A stretch of 64,000 bases of DNA, taken from assembly GCF_900188275.1 (NCBI RefSeq), contig NZ_FZNY01000011.1, positions 62,001-126,000 on the forward strand, written 5' to 3'. The DNA is from Dokdonia pacifica. Lineage in GTDB: Bacteria > Bacteroidota > Bacteroidia > Flavobacteriales > Flavobacteriaceae. Positions 1 to 9,046 of this stretch are shown piece after piece (position 1 is the first letter of the stretch; each line of letters begins with the position of its first letter). The notes under the pieces were generated by a model that saw only the letters and a list, made by a program, of their open reading frames with translations, was not told the DNA's origin and did not search any database. Both the position numbers and the translations under genes were made by a program.

Positions 1-2
1 TT

Positions 3-407
3 AGCGCCTGTAATACAAGTGTAGGTGATATATTTTCTGGAGAGGGTGTCATGAGTTTAGCAAGAGGTTTTTTCTATGCTGGCGCAAATACTGTAGTATC
101 TAGTTTATGGGAAACTAATGATAAGATGACTGCAGAAATTATGGATTCATTTTATTCATATATAAAAGAAGGAGCTTCTAAATCTGATGCATTACATCTA
201 GCAAAGCTTGATTATATAAATACAAGTGATCTTTCAAAACAATCACCCTATTATTGGGCTCCATGTATTCTTATAGGTGAGGCAGATGCTACACTTTATT
301 CTTCAAGCCCCATAAGCAATTACATACTTATTTTAATAGGTATCATGCTCATCATCTTTATTTTATACATAAAAAGAAAAAAAATATTTTTCTTGGGTAA
401 CAAATAA
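3..407 (+). CDS. CHAT-domain protein, C-terminal part (gene starts before the window)
   Basis: The frame is open from the first bases and ends at 407. It reads SACNTSVGDIFSGEG just before the internal Met at 51, which is the catalytic-Cys region of CHAT (caspase-like, clan CD) domains. The following residues, SLARGFFYAGANTVVSSLW and later SPYYWAPCILIGEA, are also standard for the end of a CHAT fold. A hydrophobic segment (about residues 90-110 counted from the Met at 51) and a KRKKIFF basic tail follow, so the domain is probably tethered to the inner membrane. In Bacteroidota such proteins usually carry N-terminal TPRs; that part, including the catalytic His, lies outside the window. The Met at 51 is internal and not the true start. 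The substrate is unknown. Confidence 0.85.
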   Translation, partial: SACNTSVGDIFSGEGVMSLARGFFYAGANTVVSSLWETNDKMTAEIMDSFYSYIKEGASKSDALHLAKLDYINTSDLSKQSPYYWAPCILIGEADATLYSSSPISNYILILIGIMLIIFILYIKRKKIFFLGNK

Positions 408-449
408 CAAACTTCAGGAACAACAAGGAGAAACACATAAAGAATCTTC

Positions 450-866
450 TTGTACTACCCTATTACATATCGATTACAATCAATATCTAACATCAATGAG
501 TTTGCCATTGACAAGGATATTCTTGTGTTTCAAAAAAAACAATATCCATTGTATTTAGACATCCTTCCTATTGTAAATATTCTTGTTTACAAATTAAATA
601 AAAGTGGGTCTAATTTGAGAGCAGGTCTATTTGCAAGTTTAGGGTTTACGCTTATAGGCCTGATCTACAAGATATCATTAATACAATGTATCGTATGGCA
701 TAATACCAAAGTAATTATCAATACTTCAATTGCATGTATTTCACGTAATGCTTTGCTTTCTGAGTACGCTTTCGCGAAAGCGTACCAAGCCACCAATTCT
801 TCTTATAAAAAGAACAGATTCATTCATACATCAATAAACAAACAATCAAAAATTTCAATACTATGA
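450..866 (+). CDS. Hypothetical protein, possible membrane segments
   Basis: No family recognised. The open frame has no ATG near its 5' end, so a TTG at 450 is assumed; AAGGAG at 425-430 is too far away to support it. It has two moderately hydrophobic stretches (about residues 37-50 and 62-82). It overlaps the next gene by ATGA at 863-866, which suggests translational coupling. The 20-bp genomic palindrome is inside the frame and is read as EYAFAKAY. The Lys/Ser/Asn-rich end looks poorly conserved. It could be a real small protein or a fortuitous frame in the leader of the following gene. Confidence 0.4.
   Translation: MYYPITYRLQSISNINEFAIDKDILVFQKKQYPLYLDILPIVNILVYKLNKSGSNLRAGLFASLGFTLIGLIYKISLIQCIVWHNTKVIINTSIACISRNALLSEYAFAKAYQATNSSYKKNRFIHTSINKQSKISIL
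765..784. repeat. Palindromic repeat, copy 1
   Basis: Perfect copy of TACGCTTTCGCGAAAGCGTA, extended by one base pair on each side (764-785). It lies inside the small frame ending at 866 and is translated there as YAFAKAY. Confidence 0.95.
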
Positions 867-3800
867 ATAAAATAATACTATTTATTCTATGCGTTTTTAG
901 CATATCTACACAAGCAACATCTCGTAATACGCTTAGCTCCTCTTTTACAGGGATTGTAGCAGATTTACGTTACATGGATGTATCGGTAACCCCCGGTTCA
1001 AATCAAATAAATGCTACAAATGGGCACTTATTTACAGCTGCAGATATTGGAAAATTAATAGCTATTAAAAAAGGACATCATAATCCTAGTACGACTGCCG
1101 AGATTCCTTTTACAACTCCTGGACGTATTGTCACAGTAACCGCTCAAATAATAAGTGTATCTACAGATGGAACATCTGCAAGTATTAATGGTATTGCTCC
1201 TAATCAAGACATAGATACAAGAGCATATGTATACACTAATAATTATGATGCATTACAAACCCTTATAACAAATGGCGGAGACATCACACTGAATCAAAAC
1301 GGAATTATAGGAGTAAATCCTTTTTATCACGATGACTACACAGAGGTGACCAATAAGGGCTTACTATTTCCAGATAATCAGTCTGTAACTATCAGAAACA
1401 CAAACAATGCACGTATTAAACTATGCTCTGAGACGATAGACTGGGAGTATACATTTGCCCTATTTGCGAGTCAAGTAAGCAATCATGATATAAAAGTAGA
1501 GGTCTCTTGTATTCCACCAGATGAAGCGACAACGCGATGGGGAGGACAATGTTCATTTTTTACAACAACCTTACTCTCAGGAAATGGCGCTGGAAACTCC
1601 GTACGAACTATTGAGTTAAAAAACACAACACCTTTAGCTGGGGATATCGATACAGGTACAGATCCTTTCTGGAATTTTTATTTTAACGGATTGCTTGGTG
1701 GTATTGAAGGCACTTCTAATTACCAAGAAATCTTTATTCTTAATGACGATCCAAATGCAGAGATTAGAACTAAAAATGGAGGTATTTATCAATTTGGAGG
1801 AGGCTCTCAAATTACGATCACAAATCTTAAAGTAAACTATAGTGGACATTATGTAGGTGAAAATGGAAGAAGTTTTACTTCTGAAAGTATCTATACTGAA
1901 GCTGATGGAGGACGCTGGCAGTTTGACAACTTTAAAATTGAAGCTGGGGTTCTAAAACCTAATCATCCTAGTACAGATTTTTCTTGGTACGATTATGTAG
2001 CTCCTTCTCGAACAATGGGTGTGAGTATAGATGGTACTACTTTCTATCAGTTTAATTTAGACCCAGCCACCATGGCTACTATCCTAAATGGACATGATTT
2101 AGACATATCCAACACACCACTTGCAAATACAGCAAATGCAACGATTACTATTCAATTTCATGATGATGACCCTAACTTGAATCTTTCTTCAAATCAAGTA
2201 AAAACATTTGGTCACCCAAATTATGTGCATCCAGATGTCGCATTTAGAATCACAAATATTACCAGTGAGTACGGACACTGGAGATATTACGCAACTGGAA
2301 ATCAATATTTAATAGACGCAAATAATCCTAGTCTAGGAGAAGTGGACTCTACTATTACACCTGCTTTTTCTGAAATTTACAATTCTAACATTCAAGGTAC
2401 TGGATTACAATTTCAAAACTTCGGATCAAGTAATAATAATCAAGAGGTTGCTAATGCTACACGAGGAACTTTAAAGATTGTGAACAGCGATGTAAAAGCG
2501 CGATTAATTTTTGGAGCATTAGAACTAACAGATACCGAAATAGATGGTGAGTATATCTACGTAAACAGTTTAGTAAGCCATGGCGGAAACCGTCTTGAAT
2601 TTCAAGTCGTAGATGTCTTTAATTCTGATTTTATTAGTACCAATGACCACTATGACGGAAACTTAATTCGTTTTTTAAAGGATGATGTTTTAGTTCAATT
2701 TAACAACACAACATTTGGAACAAATTATGGAGGTGAGCATTTATTCCCTTATGTCCCTAATGGAACTTTACATTATCTAAATAATGCAGAGAACACCAAT
2801 CGTCTTCCTAGGTTTGATAATAGCATTAATGAAACTTACTCTAATGAATTTACGGAAGAAAGCACTGTTATTTTTGAAGATTGTGAGTTTGCTCACGTAG
2901 ATGGTACTTCTCTTTTTTCTAGAAGCTTTAATAATGGAGTATTAAGAGATGGTGCAAAGGTAGAATTTAGAAATTTCAAATTCAGAAATGCTATAGGTTT
3001 AGGTAAACTTATTCGTCCATACTTTGCTCCTGATCATAAAAATAATGGAATGGCAGACATTCCAACAGGTGATGAACTAGCCGTTTATAAACTTAATAAA
3101 ACAGGTGGTTTACCATATGCATTTGATGGATCAGATATTAATGCTATTGGAGCTAGAGTCTCATTCTCTAATCAGCATACCTTAGCAAATAAGGTTGCAA
3201 GCATTATTGTTCCAACATTTACAATTAATGATTTTGGACATCTATTCTATACTACAGACTGGGCAAATGGTGCTTATGTAGATGGAGAATTTACGATTCG
3301 CGTTACAGATGATCTTGTTCGATTTAACCCATATTATACTAATGGGAATACAAATAATAAAAGATCAAATACGACACTTTCAAATTTAGTATTAAACACC
3401 TCTGGAAAAAGAAAAAATGGAGAAGTAATTAGCTTTAAAGTAGACCCTAAACAAAATAGAGTTATAGAAATAAATGCTACTTTAGATGGGAATCCAATAG
3501 ATAAATACTATGTAGATGCTGACCCTACGGGCACACCTGGACTTGATGGAGAGATCGTATATTTGGAAGGTGATGATACTACTTTTTGGACACATGAAGT
3601 CTCACATAATAATATTTCAGGCACTTCATATTCTGTTTCACCTGAATTAGTTGATGGTCATACAGAACTTGAAACCAATATTTACTTTTCTATAAAACAA
3701 GAGTTACGTTCAGAAACGCCATGGGAAGATTTTGAATTCACGTTAACCGATGATACTGGAACTATACATACGTTTGTAAATTCATCTACTAGCTTTTTTA

Positions 3801-4981
3801 GAACCACAACAGGTCTAAGTACCGATGTACATCCTGAATACATAAAACATTTTTGGACATTCGAATCACAAGATGAAACTAATCATATATTATGTTATAT
3901 AGAAAATCGTACTGGACGAATCATATTTGAACAAGAACTTCCTTTTGACTTAGCTGCTTCACAAGCCTTAACTATTACTAAAGGTTGGGAAGTAATTTCT
4001 CAAGAATGGATTCCAAGCATAACTACTTCAGAATGCCAAGTAGATGTGTATGGTAATTTTGACTCAGCTGATGTTACCTATGCCGATGGTGATCTATGTA
4101 CCGCCTTCCCTTTTGGACACTTCAATCCTGCTTGGAATACACCTTTTCCTTGGAAAGCAACTATCTATTATGCTGCCTATCATGTATTACTAACAGAAGA
4201 CTTTTACGATAATTATAACTGTGACATATTAGTAAACCAAGGCACTAATACAAATCTATGGATGAAACCACATCGCATAAAAACACCACCCTCTGGACAT
4301 GAGAGTGTGATGGCATATTGGAATAATTCTAAGCATACAGATACAAACCTATCGGGTGTATACACACAAATAGAAAACTTAGAACCCAATACAACGTATC
4401 AAATAGAATTTTATGATTTACCATTGCGTACACATGCCCCTGGTAGACAAACAGCAAATTTATACTACAAAACCAAAGTCTCTTTTGATGGTCAAGAATG
4501 GGATGGACCTGATACCTATTATACCAATGAAGATAATTACTGGCATCAAAGAACGATGACCTTCACAACAGGACCAACAACAACAGCTACAACCTTAACA
4601 TTACAATTTCCATTATATCCAGACCTAAACAATCCTGTTAATGATGGTTACATCGCTATAGATGATATAAAAATCACTTGTGTAGATACTGCTAATGTAG
4701 GTGAAAACGATACAAACATTCCATCTAGATATGAAAACACGGATGAGAATCAAGTGTACATATATCCTAACCCTACTAAAGAAAATCTATTTATAGAATT
4801 ACTAGACCAAAAACAGGAAATAAAAACTATAGAAATATTTAATACCCATGGGCATCTTGTATGGAAAGATGAAGGAAACTTAAATACCATTACGATTTCC
4901 AAACTCAAAAAGGGAATATACTTCATTAAAATCTTAACAAGTGACAATACCTATATCACTGAAAAAATTATAAAACAATAA
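863..4981 (+). CDS. Large secreted T9SS cargo protein, beta-helix-like
   Basis: 1372 aa. Residues 1-19 form a signal peptide (MNKIILFILCVFSISTQAT). The N-terminal and middle part has many short repeats rich in Asn, Asp, Thr and Gly, and a segment (ADIGKLIAIKK ... NYDALQTLITNGGDITL) reminiscent of tailspike or pectate-lyase-like right-handed beta-helices. Residues about 1059-1372 form a module shared almost identically with the protein at 9047-12565. That module has a beta-sandwich-like region (IENLEPNTTYQIEFYDL) and ends with a T9SS type A sorting domain (VYIYPNPTKENLF ... ISKLKKGIYFIKI). The protein should be exported by Sec, then by T9SS, and anchored at the surface. No catalytic motif was seen; adhesion or glycan binding is possible. 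Confidence 0.85.
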   Translation: MNKIILFILCVFSISTQATSRNTLSSSFTGIVADLRYMDVSVTPGSNQINATNGHLFTAADIGKLIAIKKGHHNPSTTAEIPFTTPGRIVTVTAQIISVSTDGTSASINGIAPNQDIDTRAYVYTNNYDALQTLITNGGDITLNQNGIIGVNPFYHDDYTEVTNKGLLFPDNQSVTIRNTNNARIKLCSETIDWEYTFALFASQVSNHDIKVEVSCIPPDEATTRWGGQCSFFTTTLLSGNGAGNSVRTIELKNTTPLAGDIDTGTDPFWNFYFNGLLGGIEGTSNYQEIFILNDDPNAEIRTKNGGIYQFGGGSQITITNLKVNYSGHYVGENGRSFTSESIYTEADGGRWQFDNFKIEAGVLKPNHPSTDFSWYDYVAPSRTMGVSIDGTTFYQFNLDPATMATILNGHDLDISNTPLANTANATITIQFHDDDPNLNLSSNQVKTFGHPNYVHPDVAFRITNITSEYGHWRYYATGNQYLIDANNPSLGEVDSTITPAFSEIYNSNIQGTGLQFQNFGSSNNNQEVANATRGTLKIVNSDVKARLIFGALELTDTEIDGEYIYVNSLVSHGGNRLEFQVVDVFNSDFISTNDHYDGNLIRFLKDDVLVQFNNTTFGTNYGGEHLFPYVPNGTLHYLNNAENTNRLPRFDNSINETYSNEFTEESTVIFEDCEFAHVDGTSLFSRSFNNGVLRDGAKVEFRNFKFRNAIGLGKLIRPYFAPDHKNNGMADIPTGDELAVYKLNKTGGLPYAFDGSDINAIGARVSFSNQHTLANKVASIIVPTFTINDFGHLFYTTDWANGAYVDGEFTIRVTDDLVRFNPYYTNGNTNNKRSNTTLSNLVLNTSGKRKNGEVISFKVDPKQNRVIEINATLDGNPIDKYYVDADPTGTPGLDGEIVYLEGDDTTFWTHEVSHNNISGTSYSVSPELVDGHTELETNIYFSIKQELRSETPWEDFEFTLTDDTGTIHTFVNSSTSFFRTTTGLSTDVHPEYIKHFWTFESQDETNHILCYIENRTGRIIFEQELPFDLAASQALTITKGWEVISQEWIPSITTSECQVDVYGNFDSADVTYADGDLCTAFPFGHFNPAWNTPFPWKATIYYAAYHVLLTEDFYDNYNCDILVNQGTNTNLWMKPHRIKTPPSGHESVMAYWNNSKHTDTNLSGVYTQIENLEPNTTYQIEFYDLPLRTHAPGRQTANLYYKTKVSFDGQEWDGPDTYYTNEDNYWHQRTMTFTTGPTTTATTLTLQFPLYPDLNNPVNDGYIAIDDIKITCVDTANVGENDTNIPSRYENTDENQVYIYPNPTKENLFIELLDQKQEIKTIEIFNTHGHLVWKDEGNLNTITISKLKKGIYFIKILTSDNTYITEKIIKQ
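4038..4981 (+). repeat. 944-bp direct repeat, copy 1 (shared C-terminal module)
   Basis: Aligned by eye to 11622-12565, this segment shows no insertions or deletions and roughly 30 substitutions in 944 bp. The differences gather in the first 350 and last 100 bp. It encodes the last 314 aa of its gene, including the T9SS sorting domain. The sequences upstream of both copies are unrelated. Confidence 0.93.
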
Positions 4982-5001
4982 TTCATTAAATCTTTAAACT
5001 C

Positions 5002-5742
5002 ATGAAAAAACTAACATTACTAATCGTATTATTTATCGCTGGTATAACAACAGCACAAAATGAAATTCCTCAAAATGGAAATGTAGGAATAAACACGACT
5101 ACACCAACTCAAGAACTGGAAGTAAACGGAATTACAAAAACAAATCAATTAATTGTTGGAGACACCAATACCATCCCATTTTTTGTAAATGCATGGCTTG
5201 AAGGTGGTTTTTCTTCGCAATTATTTCTTAATTCCTCATCTAGTCCAGTTGACAAAAGACTTTGGGCTGTATCTGCCATAAATGGAAGCTTTAAAATCTT
5301 TAGTGAAGCCGATGATTTCTCTGCAGTAAATGAAGCATTTGTTATTAATAGAGGAACAGGAATAGCTATAGATAACGTCTTATTCCCTAACGGAAATATG
5401 GGAATAGGCACCTCTTCTTTTGTAGATGGAGATGATACATATCGACTTTCTGTAAATGGAAAAGTAAGAGCTCACTCTGTTAAGGTATATACAACTTGGG
5501 CAGATTATGTTTTTAAAGATGATTACGAATTAAAATCTTTAGATGAAGTTGAAAATTTCATCCAGCAAAATGGTCACTTACCTAATGTACCATCAGAAGC
5601 AGAAGTTCTTGAAAATGGTATTGAATTAGGAGCTATGAATGCTAAATTATTAGAGAAAATAGAAGAGCTTACACTTTATCTCATTGAACAACAAAAAGAA
5701 ATAGAAGCTTTAAAAGCAGAGGTTTCTACTTTAACGAAGTAA
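5002..5742 (+). CDS. Secreted tail-fibre-like protein with C-terminal coiled coil
   Basis: 246 aa with a signal peptide (MKKLTLLIVLFIAGITTAQ). After it comes the repeat NGNVGINTTTPTQELEVNG, typical of Bacteroidota trimeric fibre-like proteins, and a second copy near NGNMGIGTSSF. The C-terminal region (VENFIQQNGHLPNVPSEAEV, then NGIELGAMNAKLLEKIEEL and a heptad-rich coiled coil) is a very common ending of secreted flavobacterial proteins and resembles the end of phage tail-fibre proteins. It starts 20 bp after the preceding T9SS gene and is probably in the same operon. No T9SS sorting domain is present. A structural, surface-exposed role is inferred. Confidence 0.8.
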   Translation: MKKLTLLIVLFIAGITTAQNEIPQNGNVGINTTTPTQELEVNGITKTNQLIVGDTNTIPFFVNAWLEGGFSSQLFLNSSSSPVDKRLWAVSAINGSFKIFSEADDFSAVNEAFVINRGTGIAIDNVLFPNGNMGIGTSSFVDGDDTYRLSVNGKVRAHSVKVYTTWADYVFKDDYELKSLDEVENFIQQNGHLPNVPSEAEVLENGIELGAMNAKLLEKIEELTLYLIEQQKEIEALKAEVSTLTK

Positions 5743-5779
5743 ATAATAATGCATTTCAATAATCAAAAAAACATGTATT

Positions 5780-7849
5780 ATGATTTTACTAAAAGATAAA
5801 ATAAAAATAAGTGTCTTCATACTTATGATGATGAGCTTTTTAGGGTATACTCAACAAGAGAATACTGTAAAAAGGTATTATGTGAAATTTGCCTCTGAAG
5901 ACGTAGCACCGAAATTCGTAAAAGAAGGTGAAAAATTTACATATATAGGAGATGATAAAGAAGAGGAAGCTTTTTTTGCCAAATATGATATCCATAATTT
6001 TGAGCAAGTCTATCCTACCTCTAGAAGAATTAATCTAAGAAATGCATTCTTTTTAGAAACATCTTCACAAGATTTAGTGAGCGAACTTATGAAAGCATAT
6101 CCCACTAAATATAGAGTTATAGAAGATCTTACTGATGAAAAAATGGAACTAAACAATAATCCTTACTTCCCTAATGACTATGTAGTAAGTCCTGTACGTA
6201 TACCATTTGATCTAAGTACTTTTGATCGTAAGGAACTAGAGTATATTGGTGCTCCTAAAGCATGGGGAATTACAAATTCATTAAACAACACAATTACAAT
6301 TGGATTATCTGATGCCAAAGTAGACGATCAAGATCCAGATTTAGCAGGAAAAGTATCTTTCTTACCCAATGGTTATAGTTATGGAAATCTTACTCCCGAT
6401 TGCGATAATGGGTTTTCTACCCATGGTACAGGTGTAGGAGCAATAGCCGCTGCACAAGGAGACAATGGATATGGAACAGTGGGTGTATGCTATGATTGTG
6501 ATATACTAGCTGCCAATGCATTTTCGTACGGACATCTCTTGACTTTGGCACAAAGTGGTGTCAAGGTAATTAATATGAGTTGGGGAGGCACTTCATCTTT
6601 ACCACCAGATCAATATATTCAGAGCTCCCAACACCGTCAAGACATACAAGAATCTATAAATGAAATTGTTGAAGATTATGGAGTAGTTCTAGTAGCCTCA
6701 GGAGGTAATAATCTTAACTTTAATGCAAACGGTTATTTCCCTTTATACAACTATCCCGCTTCTTTTGATAATGTGATATCTGTAAGTGGCGTAAATCACT
6801 GGTATGATATGGATAATCCGCATGAGGTAACCGCAATCCCAGGAACCACAAATCAATCATATTTATGGCGTATTGAAGATTCTGTGTCACAATTAGTACT
6901 TGATGATGGTATTAACGAACCTCAAGGTGTGTATACTAATTATTGGAATCCAAATGGAAGTGGCATATTAACATTAAATGACCAAATTGATATTTTAGCG
7001 CCTGGATACCAAGTGCATTTGTATGCTACTCATATATACAATTGCCCAGTAGATCATAATAATGATGGACAACTTAATTATCTTCTTGAAGGTAAATATG
7101 GAAACGCAACATCTCCAGCTGCTCCCTATGTAACAGGAACCGTTGCTCTCATGTTTATGGTTAATGAGTGTTTGACTCCTAAGGAAGTGGAAAACATCCT
7201 AAAACTTACTGCTAAAGATATAGAAAACACACATCTTAATGCTCCATTTTATGGACTCATAGGTTCAGGAAAGTTAGAAACAGGAAACGCTGTTGAGTTT
7301 GTAGATGAAATGCAAAAGTATGATGGACTAGCCGTTATTAAAAACCATAGATTTCATCGTTATGATTTTAATCTTGACAAATTCAACAATGATCTTCTTA
7401 TAGAGAATGTTCAATTTGAAGAAAATACTACTGTAGATTTTACAGCAAGAAATAGTATTGAGCTTACAGAGGGGACATCTTTAAAACCAGGAGCCAATGG
7501 GTATGTCATTTTAAATACAGATACAACTATTAATGACATCTGTGTCCCATCTAATGTTTCAACTAGTGCTTCCTCTTCTGAAACCTCTAGAAATACATCG
7601 TCTGAACTTGAAAGTGAACTAATTCTATATCCAAATCCAACTCGAGATATAGTACAGTTACAATTAGTAAGTCAAAATGATAAAATAGCTTCTGTTGAGA
7701 TTTATAATATCCATGGTCATCTAATTTCTGAAGTAACTGCTTTAGAAAATAATAGTTTGAATATCTCGGCCTTTAAAAAGGGAATATACCTCATTAAAGT
7801 ACATACCGTAAACAAGAACTCTTTTACTGAAAAAGTAATCAAAATGTAA
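5780..7849 (+). CDS. Secreted S8 (subtilisin-like) peptidase with T9SS sorting domain
   Basis: 689 aa. A hydrophobic signal segment (about residues 8-22) is followed by a region compatible with an S8 propeptide. The catalytic triad can be read as Asp178 (GLSDAKVD), His215 (STHGTGVG) and Ser445 (NATSPAAP); the Asn at GGNN (about 309-311) fits the oxyanion position. The Asp and Ser boxes differ from the classic DTG and GTSMAAP. The end (LYPNPTRDIVQLQL ... ISAFKKGIYLIKV) is a T9SS type A sorting domain. It probably acts as a surface or extracellular endopeptidase, possibly with its secreted neighbours as partners. It starts 37 bp after the fibre-like gene. Confidence 0.88.
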   Translation: MILLKDKIKISVFILMMMSFLGYTQQENTVKRYYVKFASEDVAPKFVKEGEKFTYIGDDKEEEAFFAKYDIHNFEQVYPTSRRINLRNAFFLETSSQDLVSELMKAYPTKYRVIEDLTDEKMELNNNPYFPNDYVVSPVRIPFDLSTFDRKELEYIGAPKAWGITNSLNNTITIGLSDAKVDDQDPDLAGKVSFLPNGYSYGNLTPDCDNGFSTHGTGVGAIAAAQGDNGYGTVGVCYDCDILAANAFSYGHLLTLAQSGVKVINMSWGGTSSLPPDQYIQSSQHRQDIQESINEIVEDYGVVLVASGGNNLNFNANGYFPLYNYPASFDNVISVSGVNHWYDMDNPHEVTAIPGTTNQSYLWRIEDSVSQLVLDDGINEPQGVYTNYWNPNGSGILTLNDQIDILAPGYQVHLYATHIYNCPVDHNNDGQLNYLLEGKYGNATSPAAPYVTGTVALMFMVNECLTPKEVENILKLTAKDIENTHLNAPFYGLIGSGKLETGNAVEFVDEMQKYDGLAVIKNHRFHRYDFNLDKFNNDLLIENVQFEENTTVDFTARNSIELTEGTSLKPGANGYVILNTDTTINDICVPSNVSTSASSSETSRNTSSELESELILYPNPTRDIVQLQLVSQNDKIASVEIYNIHGHLISEVTALENNSLNISAFKKGIYLIKVHTVNKNSFTEKVIKM

Positions 7850-7909
7850 CTTTTTTACTTCAAAGTAAATGAACAAAAAATCAATATAAATTTTTATTGG
7901 ATGCTTTTA

Positions 7910-7929
7910 TACGCTTTCGCGAAAGCGTA
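7910..7929. repeat. Palindromic repeat, copy 2 (intergenic)
   Basis: Perfect TACGCTTTCGCGAAAGCGTA with one extra base pair on each side (7909-7930). It lies 60 bp after the subtilase gene and lacks the T run expected of a terminator. Confidence 0.95.
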
Positions 7930-8032
7930 TACATCTTCATTTTAAACGTTTGACAGCTCTTCTATATCAGAAAGCTACAGGACGAACGATGCTTTATCTC
8001 ATCGATCTAAATAATATTTTCTCGCGAAGAAT

Positions 8033-8067
8033 AGACATACTCTGTGAGTGTCTCTAAATGTTCACAG
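8033..8067 (+). promoter_or_regulatory. Predicted H-type pseudoknot leader element A
   Basis: Two interleaved stems can form. AGACA (8033-8037) pairs with TGTCT (8049-8053), and CTGTGA (8042-8047) pairs with TCACAG (8062-8067). The same order and exactly the same spacings (4, 1 and 8 nt) occur at 12866-12900 and 13638-13672. A small TTCT/AGAA hairpin just upstream has a counterpart near 12853. It ends 27 nt before the start of a double-glycine peptide. A cis-acting RNA is inferred; overlapping DNA operator dyads are the alternative. Confidence 0.6.
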
Positions 8068-8094
8068 TAATTCTAATTTTATAAATACTTAATT

Positions 8095-8283
8095 ATGTTA
8101 AAAAACATTTCAAATTTAGGAAATACACTTAGTCAAGAACAACTAAAAGAAACTTTGGGAGGCATGCAAGGTTTTGGAAAAGTAATTTGCGTTGCTCCGT
8201 ATTTAATTGCAGCTGGTGAAACATGTGCTCAAGGATATCACCCACACCCAACCATGGGACATTGCGTTTGTTGTAGAGATTAA
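8095..8283 (+). CDS. Double-glycine leader, Cys-rich secreted peptide 1
   Basis: 62 aa. The leader MLKNISNLGNTLSQEQLKET ends in LGG (residues 21-23), the pattern of bacteriocin or natural-product precursors cut after Gly-Gly by peptidase-domain (C39) ABC exporters. The predicted core of 39 aa holds five Cys, three of them in a CVCC end, plus a His/Pro-rich YHPHP stretch. No modifying enzyme or C39 exporter is in the window. It has its own leader element and a terminator follows, so it is probably monocistronic. Function may be toxin, signal or RiPP; none is proven by sequence. Confidence 0.8.
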   Translation: MLKNISNLGNTLSQEQLKETLGGMQGFGKVICVAPYLIAAGETCAQGYHPHPTMGHCVCCRD

Positions 8284-8290
8284 TCACTCT

Positions 8291-8330
8291 AAACTAAGGG
8301 AATTCTAAAAAAAGTATTCCCTTAGTTTCT
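8291..8330 (+). terminator. Rho-independent-type terminator after peptide 1
   Basis: A 13-bp perfect stem joins AAACTAAGGGAAT (8291-8303) and ATTCCCTTAGTTT (8316-8328), with a short T-rich stretch in the 3' arm and tail. It begins 8 nt after the peptide stop. Confidence 0.7.
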
Positions 8331-8428
8331 ATATCACTTAGAATACCTAATTACCATCTCAAAACAATACTCTTCTACAGAATTCTCTTAATTCTCATCA
8401 ATTAAAAACACATACAAAACATAATATT

Positions 8429-9025
8429 ATGAAACATATAATCAAACTTATTGTCACTTCTATTTTAGCTATTCTATTTTTTACGGCTTGCTCACCAGAA
8501 ACTGAAACTGAAGTATTTGAACTAGGAGAAACGACAACAGATCAAACTCTAAACAGAAGAGGCACTACGACTGGGCATGTTAATTTTTGTTATACAGAAA
8601 CAACGCCCGTAACACCTGCAGAAATCATAGTATGTCCAGATGTTTTTTCTTTGGCTGATATTACTGTAAATGTACCTTATAGTGATGATACGAATGATGT
8701 TGTTGATGAATTGAAAAGTGTTTTTTTCTGTAATGATGAGTTTAGTACATGTACGGGAGCCCCACAACCTGTAGAAGTATGCTCAGTGACTTTTAGTATT
8801 GAAGATAGTCCTAATTTTTTCGGAACGTATGAATACTTGTCTGATGACATTACTCCAGCAATATCCAATCAAATAAAGCAATACTTTGCTTGTGTGGCTA
8901 AAGATTATGGAGATACAAACTATTCAGAGTATCAAATAGCGCATGTAACCTTTTATCAAGATCAGCTTTTATGTAATAACTGTACTAGATTTCTTGTAGC
9001 TCAGGTAAGTTACTATGTCTACTAA
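8429..9025 (+). CDS. Cys-rich lipoprotein of unknown function
   Basis: 198 aa. The N-terminus MKHIIKLIVTSILAILFFTACS has a lipobox with the lipidated Cys at residue 21. No Lys occurs at +2, so it should move to the outer membrane. The mature part has nine Cys (for example CNDEFSTC, CNNC), an unusual number for a flavobacterial lipoprotein, and many acidic residues early on. No known domain was recognised. It lies 22 bp before the T9SS metalloprotease gene and is probably co-transcribed with it. It may be a partner or inhibitor of that protein; this is inference from position only. Confidence 0.75.
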   Translation: MKHIIKLIVTSILAILFFTACSPETETEVFELGETTTDQTLNRRGTTTGHVNFCYTETTPVTPAEIIVCPDVFSLADITVNVPYSDDTNDVVDELKSVFFCNDEFSTCTGAPQPVEVCSVTFSIEDSPNFFGTYEYLSDDITPAISNQIKQYFACVAKDYGDTNYSEYQIAHVTFYQDQLLCNNCTRFLVAQVSYYVY

Positions 9026-9046
9026 AAAATTATAAAACAACTAATT

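Noticed and set aside
7910-7929. Palindrome as an intrinsic terminator
   Set aside because: The stem could form, but no T run follows, and the same sequence occurs in the middle of seven reading frames.
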